64,000 nt of DNA from the NCBI RefSeq assembly GCF_001426195.1, contig NZ_LMRS01000012.1, positions 248,001 to 312,000 of the forward strand. The letters are read 5' to 3'. Source of the stretch: Sphingomonas sp. Leaf339. GTDB taxonomy: Bacteria > Pseudomonadota > Alphaproteobacteria > Sphingomonadales > Sphingomonadaceae. Positions 28,066 to 41,050 of the stretch are shown piece after piece (within the stretch, counting starts at the first letter, position 1; every line of letters begins with the position of its first letter). Both the position numbers and the translations under genes were made by a program. The notes under the pieces are model-generated. The model did not search any database. It was not told where the DNA came from and worked only from the letters and a program-made list of their open reading frames with translations.

Positions 28066-28905
28066 ATGAAACCCTTCGCCACTCGTCTGTTGGTTGCCGC
28101 TGCGCTGGTGTCGATCCCCGCGACGCTGTCTGCGCATCGTATGTGGATGCTCCCGTCCGCGACGGTGCTGTCGGGAACGGACGGATGGGTGACGGTGGAT
28201 GCGGCGGTGTCGAACGACCTGTTCTTCTTCGATCACCAGCCGTTGCGGTTGGATGGCGTGAAGGTCTGGCAACCGGATGGCAGCGAGGGCAAGCTGGAGA
28301 ATGGCGCGACCGGGCGCTATCGATCGGTGTTCGACGTGAAGCTCGACAAGACCGGAACATGGAAGATCGGGACGCAGATTTCGTCCGTAATGGGCAGCTT
28401 CAAGGTGGAAGGCGTCGAGAAGCGCGTCGGCGGTCGGGGCGGCCCGCCGCGCCCCGGCCAGCCGGCACCGCTGACCGTCGCCGACATTCCCGCCAACGCC
28501 ACTGACGTCGCGCTGACGGAGGTATCGGGGCGCAATGAAATCTTCGTCACAGCGGGCGAACCTACGACGACCGTCTTGAAGCCGACCGGTAAGGGACTGG
28601 AGTTCGATCCGGTGACGCATCCCGACGAGCTCGTCGCGGGGCAAACCGCCAAATTCCGCTTCCTGGTCGACGGCAAGCCGGCCGCCGGACTGAAAGTCAC
28701 GGTAATCCCTGGTGGGAAGCGGTATCGCAACGACGAGGGCGCGCGGGAACTGACCGCCGGTGCGGACGGGGTGGTGAATGTCGATTGGGCGACTGCCGGC
28801 ATGTACTGGCTGAATGCCACGCTGACCGACGCGAAGACCAGTCTGCCGCGCGCGAAGGAGCGCCGGATGTCCTATGTCACGACGCTGGAAGTGCTCACGC
28901 CGTGA
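28066..28905 (+). CDS. DUF4198 periplasmic protein
   Basis: A 279-residue protein with a signal peptide ending ATLSA, the mature chain starting HRMWMLPSATVLSG, which is the usual DUF4198 start with a His that may bind metal. A transthyretin-like second domain begins near residue 190 (GQTAKFRFLVDGKPAAGLKV). Related proteins include the nickel-uptake NikM/CbiK-type periplasmic proteins, but the operon here suggests a role with iron or periplasmic redox. It lies 39 bases after DUF2271. Confidence 0.82.
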   Translation: MKPFATRLLVAAALVSIPATLSAHRMWMLPSATVLSGTDGWVTVDAAVSNDLFFFDHQPLRLDGVKVWQPDGSEGKLENGATGRYRSVFDVKLDKTGTWKIGTQISSVMGSFKVEGVEKRVGGRGGPPRPGQPAPLTVADIPANATDVALTEVSGRNEIFVTAGEPTTTVLKPTGKGLEFDPVTHPDELVAGQTAKFRFLVDGKPAAGLKVTVIPGGKRYRNDEGARELTAGADGVVNVDWATAGMYWLNATLTDAKTSLPRAKERRMSYVTTLEVLTP

Positions 28906-28915
28906 GCCAGCGCGC

Positions 28916-29890
28916 ATGAGGATCGCCTTGCCGCCGATCATTGATCCAGCGGCGTTTGCTGGACGTGACCCAGCGGCAAAGGTGGTGGCGCTGGATGGTG
29001 AGACGATGGGGACGACGTGGCGCGTCCAGTTCGCCGCGCCACGTCATTGCGATCCTGACGTCGTCCGCCTTGCGATCGTTCGCCGGCTGGCGAGCCTGAT
29101 CGCGGAGATGAGCCACTGGACGCCTGACTCGTTGCTGTCCCGCTTCAACCGGTCTCCGGCCGGGACATGGACGACCCTGCCCCCTGATTTCGCGCGGGTT
29201 ATGCACCAGGGGCTCGCCATCGCTGAAACCACAGGCGGGGCGTTCGATCCGGCGATCGGGCGGTTGGTCGATTGCTGGGGCTTCGGCCCTGTGGCGTCAG
29301 CGGGCCGGCCCGATGCCGCGACGATCGAGGCGGCGCGTGAGCGGTCGGGTTGGCAGCGCCTGACCTTTGATCCGGTCGGTCGGCATCTGCACCAACCGGG
29401 CGAGGTGTCGCTCGATCTGTCGGGGATCGCCAAGGGCCATGCGGTCGATGTCGTTGCCGATCTATTGCAGACGCTTGGCATCCTGAACGCGCTGGTCGAG
29501 ATCGGCGGCGAGTTGGTCGGGCGAGGTATTCGGCCGGATGGCGATCCTTGGTGGGTCGATCTGGAAGCACCGCCGGGACTGTCCGTGCAGCCGCTCCGCA
29601 TCGCTCTCCACGGGATGGCGGTGGCGACATCGGGCGATTATCGCCGCGGCGCGCACACAATCGATCCGCGCACCGGCCGGCCGATTACCAGCGGCGTAGT
29701 GTCCGCCAGCGTCATCCATGCGACGGCGCTGGCGGCGGACGCATGGGCGACGGCACTGACCGTGGCAGGACCCGTCGACGGCCTGACGATGGCCCACCAC
29801 GCTGATATTGCCGCCCGGCTTGTCACCGTGGTCGATGGTGTCGTTCAGGAGTTTCTGACCCCCGCGCTGATGGCGGCGTTGGACTGTTGA
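28916..29890 (+). CDS. apbE: FAD:protein FMN transferase (ApbE)
   Basis: A 324-residue flavin transferase. Signatures are GETMGTTW near residue 23, VSLDLSGIAKGHAVD, IGGELVGRG, HTIDPRTGRPI and the Mg-binding ATALAADAWATAL. It moves FMN from FAD to Ser/Thr in a target motif; the DUF2271 protein two genes upstream carries such a motif. Unlike typical periplasmic ApbE lipoproteins, no signal peptide or lipobox is visible at ATG 28916, nor in the in-frame extension from 28874, so flavinylation may occur before export or export may use another route. Confidence 0.92.
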   Translation: MRIALPPIIDPAAFAGRDPAAKVVALDGETMGTTWRVQFAAPRHCDPDVVRLAIVRRLASLIAEMSHWTPDSLLSRFNRSPAGTWTTLPPDFARVMHQGLAIAETTGGAFDPAIGRLVDCWGFGPVASAGRPDAATIEAARERSGWQRLTFDPVGRHLHQPGEVSLDLSGIAKGHAVDVVADLLQTLGILNALVEIGGELVGRGIRPDGDPWWVDLEAPPGLSVQPLRIALHGMAVATSGDYRRGAHTIDPRTGRPITSGVVSASVIHATALAADAWATALTVAGPVDGLTMAHHADIAARLVTVVDGVVQEFLTPALMAALDC

Positions 29891-29922
29891 TCGCCAAACG
29901 GGGCCGAGTCGGTTTGGCGATC
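29889..29922. terminator. Strong hairpin between convergent apbE and GH43 genes
   Basis: GATCGCCAAAC (29889-29899) and GTTTGGCGATC (29912-29922) form a perfect 11-base-pair stem with a 12-base loop, starting within the apbE stop codon. No long T run follows on either side, so it may be a bidirectional terminator of modest strength or an RNA end-protecting hairpin. Confidence 0.6.
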
Positions 29923-29942
29923 CGGCCATCGTTATTCGTGCC

Positions 29943-34573
<4,631 letters not shown>

Positions 34574-34659
34574 TTATCATATAATTGTAGAGGGCGTTGT
34601 GGGCGGTACGCAATACTCAACCGAGGATCGCGCACCGCACAGGCCGAATTTGAACCGAC

Positions 34660-37245
34660 CTATTGCGCCAGCCATGTTGCCGTCGCTGCCTGTAACCGAT
34701 CGCGCGCCTCCCGATTGATCTTCATCTGTGCGATGACGCGATCGGCCGGCGCCCGTGATCCAGCGGGCAGATACTTCTTCGCATAGTTCGCCACCTTGGC
34801 GGGCATGGCGGGGTCCCTCGAGCCACCACCGAGGCCGACGACGAACCCCGACCGCGAACTCTGCTCGATAAAACCATCGACCGTCGCCTGATTGACCACT
34901 GCCCAGTCGAAGGCCAGATCGGGATGCGCACCGGCGATCGCCCGCAACAGGCTGGCCTTTTGCGGGTCGGTCAGGACGTCCGTCTTCAGCAAAGCCAGCG
35001 CCCGCCGCGCGTTGGTTTCGTCAACCGACGCGCCGAGCAAGCGGACATAGCCGTTCTTTGTGACTGGCGACCGTTCCGCCTTGGTCATCTCCAGCAGGAC
35101 ATCCCATTCGGCCGGCGTGGCATTCGCCGCATAGGTCGACAGGATCGGCTGTCGGATCGCACCGGGAAGGGCGGCGGGGTCCTGGCGCATCCGCGACAGG
35201 TAGTCGCGCGCGCGCGCCATCACGCTTGCATCCCCCTCCGATCCCAGTTGTTCGATCAACCGCTCGCGCAGGTTGCCCACCAGTGGTGACTCGCCGTCCC
35301 TGGCGTCGAAACCGATCCGACCGAGAACAGGCGTCAGCAGCATCCGCGTCCGCTCGCGCAATCGCGCTTCGAGCGGCGTACCCGCGAGTAGGCCGCCCAG
35401 TCGCTCCAGCTTTGCCGCGACCATCGACCATTCCAGTGGATCCGCGCCTGCTTTAACCTGCGCCTGCACCGCGAAGTATCGATCGAGCGGTTGATAGCCG
35501 CCCAAGGCCAGCGCGAAATCGTCGCCCAGCGTCCCGAGCCGATCCTCCAGCGACAATCGTCCATAATCGCGGACGACCGCGGCATGTCCGGCATCGTCGT
35601 ACATCGCCCGCGTGTACGACCCCTTCCCGGTGTTCAGCACAACGGTGCCGCAACCCTTTACGGTCAACAACGTCGGCTGCGCGCCCGTCACCACCGCATT
35701 CGCACTGCCGCCGCCGACCGTGGACACGACCAGTGGCACCCGCCATGTCTGCGGCTGCTTCGATGGCGTATCCAGCCCGAACCGGGCCTGGCTCAAGCTG
35801 ACCTTCGTATTGCCACCGACACATTGCGCGCCCGCCATCGTCACCAGCGGTACGCCGCCCTGCAACGTGAAATCGCGGGCGATGCCGCTGATATCGCGCC
35901 CTGATGCTGCCGACAGTTCGGTCCACAACTGGTTAGTGACGGTGTTGCCATATTTATATTTGGCCATGTAGCGGCGGATGCCAGCGCGGAAGACATCGGC
36001 GCCAAGCGTCGATTCCATCATTCCGATGACGGCCTGACCCTTCATATAGGTGATGCCATCGAACGCCTCGCCGATCTGATCGACGGTTTCCACCTTGCGG
36101 ACGATCGGATGGGTAGCCGATGTCGCGTCGATCGCCATCGCCGATTCCCGTTCGAACGCGACGGCCGACGCGCCGGCTTTCCAACTGGGGTTTAGGTCGG
36201 CGGTCGCCTTTCCTTCCATCCACGATGCGAAACCTTCGTTCAGCCACAGGTCGTCCCACCATGCCATGGTGACCAGATCGCCGAACCACTGGTGCGCCAT
36301 TTCATGCGCGACGGTGACGTGAACCGATTGGCGCCCGCTTTCGGCGGTTCGCGACGGATCGAACAACAATGTCGGCTCGAAATAGAAAATCGCTGCCCAA
36401 TTCTCCATCGCGCTGAAGAACTGGCTGGAACCGGGCCCGGCAATCATGTCCATCTTGGGCAGCGGATACGGCTGACCGAAATAGTCGTTATAATAGGATA
36501 GCAACCGCTTGGCTGCACCCAGCGCGTAATCGCCCTGATCGATCACGCCGCGGCGGGCGATCACGCCGATCTCCGTACCATTCGCGCTCACCGTACGCCG
36601 TTCGACATCGCCCATGCCCAGGAACAGCAGATAGCTGGACATTACCGGCGTCTCGCCGAACCGGTAAAGCTGGCTACCGTCCGCCCGCTTCGCCACCGAC
36701 GTTGCCGGCATGTTCGAATAGGCGGTCTGGCCTGCCGGCGCCGTGCTCGACAGCCGGAACTTCGCCTTGAACGACGGTTCGTCCCACATCGGAGCGAAGC
36801 GGCGTGCGTCCGGCGCCTCAAACTGCGTCGCGAGCATCCGCGCCTTCGACCCATCGATGCTGGTATAGTCGATCGCGAACAGCCCTGCCGCGGATTGGTT
36901 GATCTTGCCGGTCCACTGAAAAGCCAATCGATGCTGACCGACCGTGGCGACGGCTGGCAAGGTCACGGTCAACGTCTGCGCCGCAGCATTGGTCGAAACC
37001 CGCACCGGCTTTCCATCGAATGTGGCGTGCGTGACGTTCAGGTCAGCGGCATTCAGCGTCATCGTGCGCGTCGCCTGACGGACATCGACCGTCACGGTTT
37101 CGGTACCGGCGAACGTCAGCGACGTCGCATCGGGTTGGATGTCGATTTCATACAACACCGGAACGACGGTACGCGGCAACTGTCCGGCGGCCAGCGCAGG
37201 CCCGGAAACCGTAACGGCAAGAAACAACGACGCAGCGAATTTCAT
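34660..37245 (-). CDS. M1-family zinc metallo-aminopeptidase
   Basis: An 861-residue peptidase with a signal peptide (MKFAASLFLAVTVSGPALAA), hence periplasmic or secreted. The zinc site HEMAHQWFGDLVT plus the downstream Glu in LWLNEGFASWMEG is complete (around residues 314-340). The exopeptidase motif reads SAMEN instead of the usual GAMEN. The C-terminal 350 residues are the helical ERAP/ARM-like domain. ATG 37245 is chosen as it begins the signal peptide; a longer frame to 37308 adds non-signal sequence. Confidence 0.94.
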   Translation of the reverse strand: MKFAASLFLAVTVSGPALAAGQLPRTVVPVLYEIDIQPDATSLTFAGTETVTVDVRQATRTMTLNAADLNVTHATFDGKPVRVSTNAAAQTLTVTLPAVATVGQHRLAFQWTGKINQSAAGLFAIDYTSIDGSKARMLATQFEAPDARRFAPMWDEPSFKAKFRLSSTAPAGQTAYSNMPATSVAKRADGSQLYRFGETPVMSSYLLFLGMGDVERRTVSANGTEIGVIARRGVIDQGDYALGAAKRLLSYYNDYFGQPYPLPKMDMIAGPGSSQFFSAMENWAAIFYFEPTLLFDPSRTAESGRQSVHVTVAHEMAHQWFGDLVTMAWWDDLWLNEGFASWMEGKATADLNPSWKAGASAVAFERESAMAIDATSATHPIVRKVETVDQIGEAFDGITYMKGQAVIGMMESTLGADVFRAGIRRYMAKYKYGNTVTNQLWTELSAASGRDISGIARDFTLQGGVPLVTMAGAQCVGGNTKVSLSQARFGLDTPSKQPQTWRVPLVVSTVGGGSANAVVTGAQPTLLTVKGCGTVVLNTGKGSYTRAMYDDAGHAAVVRDYGRLSLEDRLGTLGDDFALALGGYQPLDRYFAVQAQVKAGADPLEWSMVAAKLERLGGLLAGTPLEARLRERTRMLLTPVLGRIGFDARDGESPLVGNLRERLIEQLGSEGDASVMARARDYLSRMRQDPAALPGAIRQPILSTYAANATPAEWDVLLEMTKAERSPVTKNGYVRLLGASVDETNARRALALLKTDVLTDPQKASLLRAIAGAHPDLAFDWAVVNQATVDGFIEQSSRSGFVVGLGGGSRDPAMPAKVANYAKKYLPAGSRAPADRVIAQMKINREARDRLQAATATWLAQ

Positions 37246-37319
37246 GAACAACCTCGTGATGTTATGCCTCGCCATAGGGCATTGGAGGTCATGGGCAACG
37301 CTGGACATGCCGGTTTGCC

Positions 37320-38297
37320 ATGGCCAAGATCGCCGCCATGACGCTTCCCTCGCTATTCGACCGCCTCCGTTTACCCGTGATCGGGTCGCCTCTGTTCATC
37401 ATCTCCGGGCCAGAACTGGTCATCGCTCAATGCAAGGCAGGAATCGTCGGATCCTTTCCTGCGCTGAACGCCCGGCCGGCAGCGATGTTCGACGAATGGC
37501 TGCATCGCATCACCGAGGAACTGGCCGCCCACAACCGCGCTCATCCCGATCGGCCGGCCGCGCCGTTCGCGGTCAACCAAATCGTGCATCGGTCGAACGA
37601 TCGGCTGGAGGCTGATCTGGCGGTCTGCGCGAAGTGGCAGGTGCCGATCGTCATCACCTCGCTGGGCGCAAGGGAGGATCTTAACACCGCGGTTCATGGC
37701 TGGGGCGGTATTACCCTGCATGACATCATCGACGACCGCTTCGCCCGCAAAGCGGTGGAAAAGGGTGCGGACGGATTGATCGCCGTCGCGGCGGGCGCCG
37801 GGGGCCATGCTGGCCGCCAATCGCCCTTCGCGCTCGTCGCCGAAATCCGGCAGTGGTTCGATGGTCCGTTGGCGCTGTCCGGCTCGATCGCCACCGGTGC
37901 CGCGGTGCTCGCGGCGCGCGCGCTGGGGGCGGATTTTGCGTATATCGGGTCACCCTTCATCGCGACCGACGAAGCCAATGCCGATCCTGCCTACAAGCAG
38001 GCAGTGGTCCAGGGTCGGGCGGCGGATATCGTCAATTCCGACCTCTTCACCGGGGTCCATGGCAATTACCTGCGCGGATCGATTGTCGCAGCAGGGCTGG
38101 ACCCGGACAATCTGCCGCAGGGCGATGTGAAGACCATGGATTTCGGTGGCAGCAACGGCAGCAAGGCCAAGGCGTGGCGCGATATCTGGGGTGCAGGCCA
38201 AGGGATCGGCGCAGTTGAGGCGATCGAACCTGTCGCTGTTCGTATCGACCGACTGGAGCGCGAATATCTCGCCGCGCGTGCCAGATTGGTGGGCTAG
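37320..38297 (+). CDS. Nitronate monooxygenase (2-nitropropane dioxygenase family)
   Basis: A 325-residue FMN TIM-barrel enzyme that oxidises nitronates to carbonyl compounds and nitrite. Typical segments are LRLPVIGSPLFIISGPELV, VIAVAAGAGGHAGRQSPFAL (phosphate-binding and active-site His region), LSGSIATGAAVLAARALGAD and AYIGSPFIATDEA. It is divergent from the M1 peptidase and overlaps the convergent DUF1465 gene by four bases. Start could be ATG 37320 or ATG 37338. Confidence 0.9.
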   Translation: MAKIAAMTLPSLFDRLRLPVIGSPLFIISGPELVIAQCKAGIVGSFPALNARPAAMFDEWLHRITEELAAHNRAHPDRPAAPFAVNQIVHRSNDRLEADLAVCAKWQVPIVITSLGAREDLNTAVHGWGGITLHDIIDDRFARKAVEKGADGLIAVAAGAGGHAGRQSPFALVAEIRQWFDGPLALSGSIATGAAVLAARALGADFAYIGSPFIATDEANADPAYKQAVVQGRAADIVNSDLFTGVHGNYLRGSIVAAGLDPDNLPQGDVKTMDFGGSNGSKAKAWRDIWGAGQGIGAVEAIEPVAVRIDRLEREYLAARARLVG

Positions 38298-38752
38298 AGT
38301 CCTGCGGCCAGTTGCAGCTGCAATGCCCGCGCCGGGCTGGCCGGTCGCTCGACATTGGCATAGCCGGCCTCAAGCATCGCCGCGCGGCGGTACAGCATCT
38401 CGCTCGCGTCGATCAGCCACCGCGCACGATCTGGCATGCGGCCAGCCACATCAGGATCGACGATCGACGACGGACCCAGCCGCCGGGCGGGCGTTAGCGC
38501 CTCCGCTGGCGCAATCTCGCCCGTGTCGATCGCCTTGCGCATCAGCAGCCAAGCCAGAACATGCATCAGTCGGGTCGTGACCTTCAACGACTCGCAGGAC
38601 AGCAGCACCCGATCGATGGGGGCCATCGCGCCGCCATCCTCGCGACTGGCACCTTCGACATAATGTCGCGCCTCATCCGCCAGAACCATGGCGTCGACAT
38701 ACAGGCCGTCCAGCAGGCGGCGATGCAGGTGGGTGGTGGGGTACGGCGTCAT
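38294..38752 (-). CDS. DUF1465-family protein (RcdA-like)
   Basis: A 152-residue mainly helical protein. Motifs are HRRLLDGLYVDAMVLADEAR near the start, LSCESLKVTTRLMHVLAWLL in the middle and RWLIDASEMLYRRA near the end. As I recall, this family includes Caulobacter RcdA, an adaptor that delivers CtrA to the ClpXP protease during the cell cycle; equivalence here is by family only. ATG 38752 begins the conserved part. It follows the YdcH-like gene by 87 bases. Confidence 0.8.
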   Translation of the reverse strand: MTPYPTTHLHRRLLDGLYVDAMVLADEARHYVEGASREDGGAMAPIDRVLLSCESLKVTTRLMHVLAWLLMRKAIDTGEIAPAEALTPARRLGPSSIVDPDVAGRMPDRARWLIDASEMLYRRAAMLEAGYANVERPASPARALQLQLAAGL

Positions 38753-38839
38753 CGCATGCTGCATCGCACGCCCGCGCGGCGCTTCCCATGCGCGATGTCG
38801 GCTTCGGTGTCCCATTTGCGGACCACCGATACGGCATTT

Positions 38840-39037
38840 TCAGGCGATGATGTCCGGCAACAGGTGATCTTCCAGCATGGCAATCTCGTCACGCAGCCGC
38901 AGCTTGCGCTTTTTCAGGCGGGCCAACTGCATCTGATCGGGTACGCCATTCTCGCCAAGCGCGGCGATGGCGGCATCCAGGTCGCGATGCTCCTGTCGCA
39001 GGCTGTCCAGCCTCGTCCTGATCTGTGTTTCGTCCAC
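38840..39037 (-). CDS. YdcH/DUF465-family small protein
   Basis: A 65-residue, highly charged helical hairpin protein: two helices with EHRDLDAAIAAL and LARLKKRKLRLRDEIAMLE. The pattern defines the DUF465/YdcH family, whose function is unknown. It probably shares a transcript with the DUF1465 gene downstream. A shorter relative is encoded divergently at 39210. Confidence 0.82.
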   Translation of the reverse strand: MDETQIRTRLDSLRQEHRDLDAAIAALGENGVPDQMQLARLKKRKLRLRDEIAMLEDHLLPDIIA

Positions 39038-39209
39038 GCGGTCCCCCGATCGCCTGTCGCTTTACCCAACACCGGCTGTGTGTGCGAGCGACAAACGGGT
39101 CGGCGGTCAAAACCGCACGGTCAGTCGATTTCGTGCCGATTTCATGGCGACAATCCGCGAGTCGCGTGTTTTACTCACTCCCCCGCAAGGCACGAAGGAG
39201 ACTTTGCCC

Positions 39210-39368
39210 ATGCAGTCGACAGCACACCAGATCGCTCTGGAAACGAAGCATGCAACGATCGATCGGCGTATCGCCGATGAGACCGGCAGGCCGCATCCCG
39301 ACACGGCGATGCTGGCCGATCTGAAGAAACAGAAGTTGCGACTGAAGGAAGAAATCGTCAGCCTGTGA
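39210..39368 (+). CDS. Second YdcH/DUF465-like small protein
   Basis: A 52-residue protein with the same second-helix pattern as the gene at 38840 (MLADLKKQKLRLKEEIVSL against LARLKKRKLRLRDEIAMLE). GAAGGAG nine bases before ATG 39210 gives a strong ribosome site, and a terminator follows, so it is a self-contained small gene. Function unknown. Confidence 0.75.
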   Translation: MQSTAHQIALETKHATIDRRIADETGRPHPDTAMLADLKKQKLRLKEEIVSL

Positions 39369-39376
39369 TAGATACC

Positions 39377-39407
39377 GGCCGTCGCCATCCAGCGGCGGCC
39401 TTTTATT
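39377..39407 (+). terminator. Rho-independent terminator after the small YdcH-like gene
   Basis: GGCCGTCGC (39377-39385) pairs with GCGGCGGCC (39392-39400) over nine pairs including one G-U, with a six-base loop, followed directly by TTTTATT. It begins eight bases after the stop codon. Confidence 0.8.
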
Positions 39408-39422
39408 CGACTAACGGCCCTG

Positions 39423-39755
39423 TCAACTGTCGCCGGCAGCCTGTACTGCAGCAGGATCGATTGAATCATCCAGCGCGATGCCGATGCGGCCTTCGGCCGA
39501 CCATGCGACCTTGCCCTGCACCGCACCAACCCCCGGCAGATCGAGCACCGCGACCGTACCGACCGAAACCGGGTAGCCCGGCTCCGCCATCAATCCACGT
39601 TCAGACAGGTTGCGGATACGAACCTGTTGCGGACCTTCATCGTCATCTTCCAACTGCAACATTGCCATCAGGAGTGCGGGATTGCGTTCATGCGCCCGCT
39701 GATCCGACGGTGATGAATTAGGGGCACCTTTGGCGTCGCCTGAGAAGCCGTCCAT
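39423..39755 (-). CDS. PilZ-domain protein
   Basis: A 110-residue protein with a PilZ-type core: RAHERN near residue 20 (matching the degenerate RxxxR switch), IRNLSERGLMAE (the D/NxSxxG strand as NLSERG) and a C-terminal KVAWSAEGRIGIALD. PilZ domains bind cyclic di-GMP, though the altered motifs make binding here uncertain. A second such protein is encoded at 45871. No membrane segment or partner domain is present. Confidence 0.78.
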   Translation of the reverse strand: MDGFSGDAKGAPNSSPSDQRAHERNPALLMAMLQLEDDDEGPQQVRIRNLSERGLMAEPGYPVSVGTVAVLDLPGVGAVQGKVAWSAEGRIGIALDDSIDPAAVQAAGDS

Positions 39756-39833
39756 GCCTATTCCATTCCATCTATGCGTGCGGTGCCGAAGCTCAGGCTA
39801 TCAGGAGTAGCACGCTCCAATGTCAAGCACGCG

Positions 39834-40292
39834 TCATTCGTCTCGAGAGATCTTTTCGTGCCGCTCGTGCCGTTCCTGGGCTTCGACCGTCATCGTCGCG
39901 ATCGGCCGCGCTTCCAGGCGGGCGAGACTGATCGGTTCGCCGGTTACCTCGCAATACCCATATTCACCCTCATCGATCCGACGGATCGCTGAGTCGATCT
40001 TACTGATGAGCTTGCGCTGACGGTCACGGGTCCTGAGTTCGATCGACCAATCGGTTTCGCTCGACGCCCGATCCGTTAGATCCGACTCCCGCAACGAATC
40101 GACCTGAAGTTGGGATAGCGTGCCCAGCGATTCCAGCAGAATCGCTTCTCGCCAAGCCGTCAGTTTCTTTCGAAAATACGCCTGCTGCTGTCGTCCCATG
40201 AAGGGTTCGTCAGCCGACGGCCGATACCCGTCATCGTTGGCCGCCAATTGGCCAGTGGAAAGTACGTCTACGCGATCAATAACCGACGCCAT
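39834..40292 (-). CDS. dksA: DksA/TraR-family RNA polymerase-binding regulator
   Basis: A 152-residue protein with the coiled-coil (residues about 35-108, QQAYFRKKLTAWREAILLES) and DksA C-terminus EGEYGYCEVTGEPISLARLE. DksA binds the RNA polymerase secondary channel and works with ppGpp. Only one of the four zinc cysteines remains (CEVT, then Ala positions), as in other alphaproteobacterial DksA proteins. ATG 40292 is supported by GGGAGAG upstream. A good promoter lies at 40366-40394. Confidence 0.88.
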   Translation of the reverse strand: MASVIDRVDVLSTGQLAANDDGYRPSADEPFMGRQQQAYFRKKLTAWREAILLESLGTLSQLQVDSLRESDLTDRASSETDWSIELRTRDRQRKLISKIDSAIRRIDEGEYGYCEVTGEPISLARLEARPIATMTVEAQERHERHEKISRDE

Positions 40293-40365
40293 ACCGCTCT
40301 CCCTTCGGCCCCGTCGGACTGGTTTGCCCAATCCCGTCCTCGGGGCCTCCCCCAGATATCGAGCG

Positions 40366-40394
40366 CCTATAGTGCGACAGTATAGCTGCGACAA
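40366..40394 (-). promoter_or_regulatory. Promoter of dksA
   Basis: On the minus strand TTGTCG (40394-40389) and TATAGG (40371-40366) are exactly 17 bases apart, giving a leader of about 65 bases to the dksA ATG. Two imperfect direct copies of TATAG-TGCGACA, starting 40368 and 40381, overlap it. Confidence 0.5.
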
Positions 40395-40514
40395 GCGACC
40401 CTTACGCCGCCTGTCCCAGATCGATCCAGATTGTTGCGCGTATGCAACTCGATGTGGTTTCGTCCGGGTGCCGTGCTGTCGCACGAGCACCCGATTGACG
40501 GGACAGGTCGCTGA

Positions 40515-40955
40515 TCAGGCCGCAATCAGCGCCTTTTCGATGTCGGATATGGGGTGACCGGTCAGATCCTTATCCAGTTCGCCGACGAGACGATCACTGA
40601 CCTCTTTGTGGTAATGCTTGCGCAATTCGCCCAACGTTCGCGGTGGGGCTACGACGATCAGGTCGTCGTACTCGTGGGCCAAGGCGCGACGCTTCAGCAG
40701 ATCGGCTGCGCTGGCTGCAAAGCGATCTTCCTCGATCTGGTGGGCATCCGCTTTCCCGACCGAACTCTGCGCATGGCCTTGCGGTGAAGAGGCGCGGCCG
40801 GCGCCATCGGTGGTGTGCTCACGGTCGGCCGGATTGTCCTGTTCTTCGGCATGTTCGACCTTCAGTTGTGGCTGATCGACATCGCCTTCATTTCGGAGGA
40901 ACAGCATCTTGCGGCCATCGGCAACCAGGACGACGGCGTTGTGAGCGATCCGCAC
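40515..40955 (-). CDS. Host-attachment-type protein (baeRF12-like)
   Basis: A 146-residue protein: VRIAHNAVVLVADGRKMLFL at the start, then an Asp/His-rich linker, and a conserved C-terminal domain HEYDDLIVVAPPRTLGELRK with LDKDLTGHPISDIEKAL. Annotated relatives are called protein required for attachment to host cells and are related to eRF1-like ribosome-associated folds; a real role in attachment is doubtful. GTG 40955 is supported by GGAG eight bases before it. It is divergent from serS. Confidence 0.83.
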   Translation of the reverse strand: MRIAHNAVVLVADGRKMLFLRNEGDVDQPQLKVEHAEEQDNPADREHTTDGAGRASSPQGHAQSSVGKADAHQIEEDRFAASAADLLKRRALAHEYDDLIVVAPPRTLGELRKHYHKEVSDRLVGELDKDLTGHPISDIEKALIAA

Positions 40956-41050
40956 GGATATTCTCCTTCAGGGTTAAGCTGCTTGCGGACACTCAACGCC
41001 CTTTGATCCTTCGGGTTGCGCGGCATCGTCCCTGACGCCATAGCCCGACG

